DNA of 64,000 nucleotides, from the NCBI GenBank assembly GCA_026413225.1, contig CM048553.1, positions 41,952,001-42,016,000 on the forward strand. Direction: 5' to 3'. Position 1 is the first letter of the stretch; the number at the start of each line of letters is the position of its first letter. This DNA comes from Otis tarda. Taxonomy: Eukaryota; Chordata; Aves; Otidiformes; Otididae. The position numbers and the translations under genes are program-made. Positions 59,601-64,000 of the stretch are shown here, in pieces. Under the pieces are notes generated by a model, which worked only from the letters and a program-made list of their open reading frames with translations, searched no databases and was not told the origin of the DNA.

Positions 59601-62600
59601 AAAGCTGAGCCTCAGCAAGTTATTCACCAACAGGATTTTACCTTTTTGCAGAGTTACTGATGAGGTAAAGTAAGAGCCCCTCATACAGTACTTATGGTAT
59701 ACACACTTCGCTCCTACACGTACAGCTTTGCACTTGACAGTAGTTATTGCCTCACAACCAAGTAGATCATGTAGAATTACTATAATTATTACTATTATCA
59801 GTTACTACTCCCGGTTTTTTGTGCCATCTGAAAACAAATTTTCTCCTGGTAATTTTTCTTTTATCATCACTGACTTGGAAAAAAACATCAAATAGAATGG
59901 ATGTAAGAGACAATCCCTGAGGAACACAACTAGGAACACAAATAGTCAATATTGATTTCCCACTTATTACTATATTTGGAGGTCTACCTGCTTTTAATCC
60001 AAAATGTACTTTTTACTATTTTTTTTTCTTCAGATTTAACACTTTTAATTAAATTCATTTAAATTTAATATTTTTAGAAAGATATCTAATATAAAACATA
60101 CTTCAAGCTCTTCAACAAAGGCTGCTAAATCTTCTTTCCAGAGATCTGAAGGAGATTTCCTTTTAAGGTCATTTAGGTCTCTCTCCTAAAACATGAAAGT
60201 AGTACATAGAATGTAAGTTACTAAGTTACAATTGAAGTAAATACTATCAAAACTGAACATTCACAATTAGATACATCAGTAGTTGCTACATCATTTCAGA
60301 ACAAGCCTTCCAGGGTGTACCAACCTTTGAATCTCTCTGCTTAATTAACTCTTCTACTTTCTCTTTTGTGAGTGACCAGAGAGACATGTTTAAAATATAG
60401 TTGAAGTCAGGGCCAGAAGTTGAGCCAGAAGCAGAGGAAGCATCATCATTTGGGTTCTGTGGGTCCTCCTCTTCTGCTGCCTAAAGTGAAATATTCACAA
60501 TTATAAGTATTAATAATCCTAGCCCTATGTATGAACTGTAATACTGCTCCAAAGCACCATCATAGAGTACCAAGGTGTGCCCTCATGGATTCAGTAACCT
60601 TAACATTTTTCTGGACCCTTCCAAAAGGCCATGTTCCTGTGACCTTCTATAGTGGATTATTAAATAATTTGATTTAAGAAAACAAATCTGAACCTGATGC
60701 TAGCCATATGCCTCATTTGCTATTGGCTACAGATATTGGTACCATCCTAGCTACCTCACAGGGCTGAGATCTCTGCCCTTGGGAAATGAATGTATATTTG
60801 TTTCTTTTCGAAATGAGCACAGAATTTGGATAAAAACTGTTATCAAAACTCTAAACGCACAAATTGTGGTTTGGAAGTGGATCAAAATTTCTCATTATAA
60901 TAGTTTTGTAATAAAATACAACACACTGTTAAAATACAGTAGTAAAAAAAAAAAGGCAAAGCAAATCAAATGAGAAATTATAGCAAAAGCAGTGGCAATG
61001 CCACAGAAAAGGGGTGGCTGACAGAAATTTCAAGTTGCTTTTCAAAGTAGTTTCATTTTCCTATAGTAAAGCATTAAATTAAACTTGTCACATCTCTGTT
61101 CTAGAACAATAAAAAATTTCCCAAGTTTTAAAAAAGCAGAAATAATTAGGTCAAGGTCACTTTTACTAAAGTAAGTTCAAAAGTCATAGCTTTATAATAT
61201 TTATGTTTCATTACAGAAAATTGGTAACTAAGTTATATATATATAATTACATTTTGCAGTCATATGACAAATAAATAATAAGGGGAAAATCAATTATATG
61301 TGTGGAGTAACTGATGCAGCATTTTATGTATCAGTCAGTTAGAAATCAAGTTGCCAGTTTTGATTTGGGTACATTAAGAAATTCAGTCCTCTGCATTCTC
61401 ATTTTCAGTCTTGTATTATCTGGTTTTCTTCTAAGAATTATCCATATGTGGTATCAATATTATGTGACAATATTTTTGTACAAGTTTCATGTATTTTTTT
61501 AAATGTAATCCAATAAGGAGTAATAAATAATCTTTATAAAACTTATACATTAAGTTAGATTACTAGAAAACAAACATCTGAATAAATTTATATCATTTAT
61601 ATCATTAACAACATCTAATATATCCAGAAATTTTGGATAATTACCTTTTCCTGTGCTTCTTTCCAGGCTTTTACTGGATCAGACTCATAACCTCTCTGAA
61701 CCAACATTTGAATCAAATCTCTTTTTGATCTGTTCTCTACAAGACACACACAACACCGGGGAATGAGGGGAAAAGAAAAAGAAAAAAAAAAAATCAGTGT
61801 CATGAAAATAAATATCTTACATGCAAGTACATTCTACTATATTTAAATAATTTCTAGATTTTCCCTCACTGTTACCAATTCTAACTTACTTTTACTCACC
61901 TATGGTAATTTTTCCTTGTATCTTCTCTAGAACGAAACGAGCTTGATTGTTAAGCTTAGTAGACTCTGCACCCAGCATTCCCACAAGCCATTCCTTGCGT
62001 AAGCTATAATAATGTAATCGCAAATCAAAGAACTCCTTCAAGATGTCTTGCACAGTTTCATACTTCTTTAAACATCCCATATGATCAAATAGCACCTATA
62101 AAATACATAATATACTGAGAGAGATTGTATAACTCTAAATTTGCTAAACTTTGTGTATAAATTTATTTCTATTGCACATACAAAAAGCTGTATTTTGAAG
62201 ACTGTGAACTCAAACCTTACTATGGAACTACACAGCAGATAGCTGGATAGATTTTGGTTTTATTCACAAGTAGATTTAAGGTGAGATTTATGGTAACATG
62301 TTCAAACAGGAAGATAGGTATATACAGAAATATATGTCTGAATTCAGTTGAACGACTAATTTTATCTAAATATTAAAGCACAAGTTCAATAGCACCTAAT
62401 AATTCACAACTATTTAACATAAAAATTTAAAAGCATCTTTAATTTTTGGTTCAGCTGTGAAAACTGCCATCCTTCAAGTTCAAGCACAAACAAAGTAAGA
62501 AATCATTTTTACATCATAGGTGGAATCAATCCTGCCTGACTTCTGACATCTCCAGTTTAGGCATTTATAGATGAAATAGTCACCCTAGGTGCCCTCTATA

Positions 62601-63929
62601 GTTAATTGAAAGAAATAAGCCCCTCTAGAGGGCAATTCATCTAACGTATCTATTTGGGAGTTGGGTGAACAACGACTAGCTCCTGTAACTTTTTAAGATG
62701 CTTACACTAGGGCAGATTAATTTCTACACATACACAGAAAGCAGCCCTTACAATTTATTTCAGTAGGCAGAAAATGCAGGATTAAGCTGCAAAACATTCT
62801 GTAAACTGTTAAACATTAATCTGAAGACAGATTCTCATAGTAGTTCATATGGTTGTTCAAACATGTGAGAAATACTATCGCCTTGATTTGGTGGATTCGC
62901 TTTTCAAGCACAGTCTACAAAATGCGTTAAGCAAGGCCTTTGTCCTCTTCCAATTCCATGGTCTTTAATTTGTTTTTAACCTATTTTCACATAGTTTTTG
63001 CTTTATACAAGAATAGAAACGGTATTTTTGCTTTGTGATAATATCTGAAAGTGGTATCTGCCATAAAAAAAAAAATTGAACTTTTTTCAGTCTCTGTAAA
63101 GACAGTTTGTTTGGAAATATTCTGGCATAAATTATCTTACAATTCAAATCCCTCTTGTAATAGACAGACGTATATTTACTCACATTCTTACTCCCATCTT
63201 GCTACAAGCAGAATACATCACATGAGTAATTTACATCACTATTATGTCTTCAGGAGCCTAGGGACAGTGTTTTCTATGCCTTACAACCTAAAACAGGATT
63301 TATGTTGGTGGAAACATTGAATGATGTAACTCCTGTTACAGGAGTAACAGTCCCACATAAAGTGCAATTTTGAAAATGTAGCTTGCCACAAGCTTAAAGC
63401 TCAAATCTAATTGTAATAAGGCAGAAAATTATTTTTATGATCTACTTTACATTAACCATTTTTGGTTAGCTGCACAGGAAATCTTCAGTTACAGGAAACT
63501 AACCAGTCTGAGTCTGTCTAATTTGGTTTGAAAGATACTTCAAGACTAAAATGGATTTACTGATCCATACTGACTTAATATTTGTCATCACTAGAACCTT
63601 CTACTAGTCAAACAATTTCAAATACACAACATGTTGTTCAAGACCAAGTACAGAAATACACTACGAAAACATTTGAGTTTACAACAAGCAACAGTAAGGA
63701 TTCAGATAGCCAAACATGAAAAAGTTACCATAGAATTACAAGTAAGACTTGTTTGAAGCTTGAAGACTTTGTGCAATCCAGCAGCTTCTGCCTGTGCAAG
63801 TTTTTCTTCTGTCATCTTCACAACAAATTTCACAGTCGTATCAGTGTGGTATTCCTTATAGTCAGAAATTAATGCTGGAGTTTTTTCAGTCCCATTCAAC
63901 ATAGGTTCTAAAACCTGTTCTTTGTACAC
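50500..63929 (-). CDS. TOP2B: DNA topoisomerase II beta, 3' fourteen coding exons (5' end outside window)
   Basis: TOP2B is the nuclear type IIA topoisomerase that passes one duplex through a double-strand break in another, relieving torsion mainly in non-dividing cells and at regulated genes. Fourteen minus-strand exons between 63929 and 50500 have GT-AG boundaries and join in phase into 668 codons plus TAA, about residue 960 to the C-terminus of a protein of about 1,626 residues. Local residues 1-243 (VYKEQVLEPMLNG to AAFVEELE) are the C-gate end of the catalytic core; residues 244-668 are the regulatory C-terminal domain. That domain has basic nuclear-localisation-like clusters (LLKKKK, KREKKEPG, KKVKKRNPW, GRGAKKRK) and an acidic EEEDDADDDED tract. 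It ends in RTGRARKEVKYFAESDED and FDMFN, the beta-type end rather than TOP2A's. The ATPase domain, TOPRIM and catalytic Tyr exons lie beyond the window. All frames are open. Confidence 0.98.
50870..50967 (-). CDS. TOP2B: TOP2B exon: KGRGAKKRK basic cluster
   Basis: 98 bases; completes a Gly codon and ends in phase 0 before gtgagt. It encodes GRGAKKRKAS, then SENEGEYNPGKKT and PTPSK. The basic cluster is a likely nuclear localisation signal. Confidence 0.95.
50968..51808 (-). other. TOP2B: TOP2B intron
   Basis: This 841-base intron is A-rich on the plus strand (T-rich in the transcript). No feature beyond the splice sites was recognised. Confidence 0.85.
51809..51925 (-). CDS. TOP2B: TOP2B exon: SDSDSEFGIPKK segment
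   Basis: 117 bases, phase 2 in and phase 1 out (gtaaga donor). It encodes APKPKRAPKAKK and then the highly conserved VNSDSDSEFGIPKKT block of the C-terminal domain, rich in potential phosphorylation sites. Confidence 0.96.
51926..54911 (-). other. TOP2B: Largest TOP2B intron in the window (3.0 kb)
   Basis: It holds a tiny CR1 3' remnant (52558-52590). The rest, especially 53000-54850, is unique-looking purine-rich sequence with no recognised repeat or gene. Confidence 0.85.
52558..52590 (-). mobile_element. CR1 LINE 3' terminal remnant
   Basis: gaatcacagaatcatttagg followed by ttggaaaagacc is the reverse complement of the extreme 3' end of a CR1-type element. Only about 33 bases are recognisable, so it is either an extremely truncated insertion or a decayed one. 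Confidence 0.75.
54912..55022 (-). CDS. TOP2B: TOP2B exon: LDSDEEDSAPVFSSSFAPKQ segment
   Basis: 111 bases, phase 2 in and phase 1 out. It encodes TTKLDSDEEDSAPVF, then SSSFAPKQTEKIPSK and TVAAKK, matching the beta C-terminal domain. The donor reads G|GTATGT. Confidence 0.95.
55331..55410 (-). CDS. TOP2B: TOP2B exon: QDFGNIFSFPSYSQK segment
   Basis: An 80-base exon completing a Glu codon and ending one base into an Asp codon before gtgagc. The conserved NQDFGNIFSFPSYSQK block identifies it. The upstream AG reads ggaagtag, with an alternative AG three bases earlier that would insert a stop, so the inner AG is chosen. Confidence 0.93.
55411..55915 (-). other. TOP2B: TOP2B intron (505 bases)
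   Basis: AT-rich, with an A-run near 55861-55871 on the plus strand. Nothing else was seen. Confidence 0.85.
55916..56123 (-). CDS. TOP2B: TOP2B exon: acidic tract of the C-terminal domain
   Basis: 208 bases starting two bases into an Ala codon and ending GA before gtaagt. It encodes AERPKYTFDFSEEE, an Asp/Glu run with a short Asn run, then LKVKASPVTND and EDEFVPSDSLEKDEY. The repetitive codons (GAT, GAA, AAT) make it a small coding microsatellite. A T-rich acceptor tract precedes it. Confidence 0.96.
56124..56960 (-). other. TOP2B: TOP2B intron (837 bases)
   Basis: AT-rich non-coding sequence with no recognised element. Confidence 0.85.
56961..57119 (-). CDS. TOP2B: TOP2B exon: KKRNPWSDDESKSESDLEE segment
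   Basis: 159 bases, phase 2 in and phase 1 out. It encodes TRLRRTPSS, the basic KKVKKRNPW, the acidic SDDESKSESDLEENEP and then IIPRDSLLRRAA. The basic and acidic blocks are strongly conserved in TOP2B. Confidence 0.96.
57120..58344 (-). other. TOP2B: TOP2B intron (1.2 kb)
   Basis: No gene or transposon was recognised. It includes a small inverted repeat, GTTACCC with GGGTAAC, near 57510-57530. Confidence 0.85.
58345..58489 (-). CDS. TOP2B: TOP2B exon: IKMEFDEEFGG segment
   Basis: 145 bases starting in phase 0 (Gly-Glu-Thr) and ending one base into a Gly codon. It encodes AIKMEFDEEFGGVPAEG, a variable linker, and KPPKPKREKKEP. The linker appears shorter than the human one and different in sequence, from my memory of that protein. 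Confidence 0.93.
58837..59034 (-). CDS. TOP2B: TOP2B exon: start of the C-terminal domain (LEETMPSPFGRRIVP)
   Basis: 198 bases, 66 codons, phase 0 at both ends. It encodes KVEAQEREDVLAGM, KPIKGKVGKPKMKKLQ, LEETMPSPFGRRIVP and a Lys-rich end (LLKKKK). The conserved core gives way here to the regulatory tail. Confidence 0.96.
59035..60101 (-). other. TOP2B: TOP2B intron (1.07 kb)
   Basis: AT-rich non-coding sequence with no recognised element. Confidence 0.85.
60102..60185 (-). CDS. TOP2B: TOP2B exon: KRKSPSDLWKEDL segment
   Basis: 84 bases, 28 codons, phase 0 at both ends. It encodes ERDLNDLKRKSPSDLWKEDL and AAFVEELE, the last helical part of the catalytic core. Confidence 0.96.
60325..60480 (-). 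CDS. TOP2B: TOP2B exon: FNYILNMSLWSLTKEK segment
   Basis: 156 bases, 52 codons, phase 0 at both ends. It encodes a variable Ser-rich linker and then GPDFNYILNMSLWSLTKEK and VEELIKQRD, a hallmark of vertebrate topoisomerase II. It is separated from the next exon by only 139 bases. Confidence 0.97.
60481..61644 (-). other. TOP2B: TOP2B intron (1.16 kb) with nuclear-receptor half-sites
   Basis: AT-rich with a (TA)n run near 61233-61247. A direct repeat of AGGTCA without a spacer lies at 61148-61159. No gene was recognised. Confidence 0.85.
61148..61159 (+). promoter_or_regulatory. Candidate DR0 nuclear receptor site
   Basis: Two perfect AGGTCA half-sites are directly abutted; the second reads TCAAGGTCA, the extended monomer site of NR5A and ERR-type receptors. 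DR0 is the known preference of NR6A1. A degenerate DR1 (AGTTCA, one base, AAGTCA) follows at 61174-61186. Function is inferred only. Confidence 0.4.
61645..61736 (-). CDS. TOP2B: TOP2B exon: LVQRGYESDPVKAWKEAQEK segment
   Basis: 92 bases completing a Glu codon and ending in phase 0 before gtaatt. It encodes NRSKRDLIQMLVQRGY and ESDPVKAWKEAQEK. Confidence 0.97.
61900..62095 (-). CDS. TOP2B: TOP2B exon: C-gate region (GCLKKYETVQDIL)
   Basis: 196 bases starting in phase 0 and ending one base into a Glu codon. It encodes VLFDHMGCLKKYETVQDIL, FDLRLHYYSLRKEWLVGML and ARFVLEKIQGKITI, the coiled-coil and C-gate part of the core. RLHYYS differs slightly from the human protein. Confidence 0.97.
62096..63728 (-). 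other. TOP2B: TOP2B intron (1.6 kb)
   Basis: AT-rich non-coding sequence. No repeat or gene was recognised. Confidence 0.85.
63729..63929 (-). CDS. TOP2B: TOP2B exon: first exon inside the window (VYKEQVLEPMLNG)
   Basis: 201 bases, 67 codons, phase 0 at both ends. It encodes KEQVLEPMLNGTEKTPALIS, the KEYHTDTTVKFVV segment and LHKVFKLQTSLTCNSM, part of the DNA-gate to C-gate connection. Its acceptor is at 63930-63931; the gene continues upstream beyond 64000. Confidence 0.97.
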
Positions 63930-64000
63930 CTATCAAAAATAGGGTGGCAAAAAACAGAAACACTTTTAAAAATCCCTAATTCCTCGAACAAACTGAACAA

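Overview
This is a vertebrate genomic window, most likely from a bird. It holds the 3' parts of two multi-exon genes arranged tail to tail: RARB (retinoic acid receptor beta, + strand) and TOP2B (DNA topoisomerase II beta, - strand). The bird assignment rests on a CR1-type LINE 3' fragment of the avian kind at about 43463-43620, a second tiny one near 52558, long introns with few repeats, and protein sequences very close to but distinct from mammalian RARB and TOP2B. I cannot name the species from the sequence alone.

Layout. Positions 1-2812 are the 3' end of a RARB intron; the exon for the first zinc finger and the promoters lie upstream of the window. Six RARB coding exons follow at 2813-2954, 27959-28119, 35468-35644, 42894-43098, 44565-44723 and 48656-48852 (stop). 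They join in phase with GT-AG boundaries into 346 codons plus stop, equal to residues 103-448 if the protein has the 448-residue beta2 form. The RARB 3'UTR runs to a poly(A) signal at 50074-50079. TOP2B is read from the other end: 14 exons from 63929 down to the stop at 50500, all with GT-AG boundaries, joining in phase into 668 codons plus stop. This is the distal C-gate part of the catalytic core and the whole C-terminal regulatory domain. The active-site tyrosine and ATPase exons lie beyond position 64000.

The two genes meet within about 120 bases (50074-50192). RARB's AATAAA faces a TOP2B ATTAAA, with a GU-rich tract on the TOP2B strand and a perfect 11-bp inverted repeat between them. 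This convergent 3' interface is the most unusual structure in the window.

The remaining sequence, about 46 kb in RARB introns and about 11 kb in TOP2B introns, has no other gene I can support. It contains simple repeats, two CR1 fragments, two intragenic CpG-rich patches (about 16957-17290 and 41581-42000), a few AT-rich homeodomain-motif clusters that look like conserved regulatory elements, and a nuclear-receptor half-site cluster in a TOP2B intron. I found no viral gene, CRISPR array, tRNA or rRNA. I see no new multi-gene system, only two well-known genes in an interesting arrangement. The genes are linked functionally mainly by position: one is a ligand-regulated transcription factor and the other is the topoisomerase that relieves torsion at regulated genes. 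Any functional coupling is inference.
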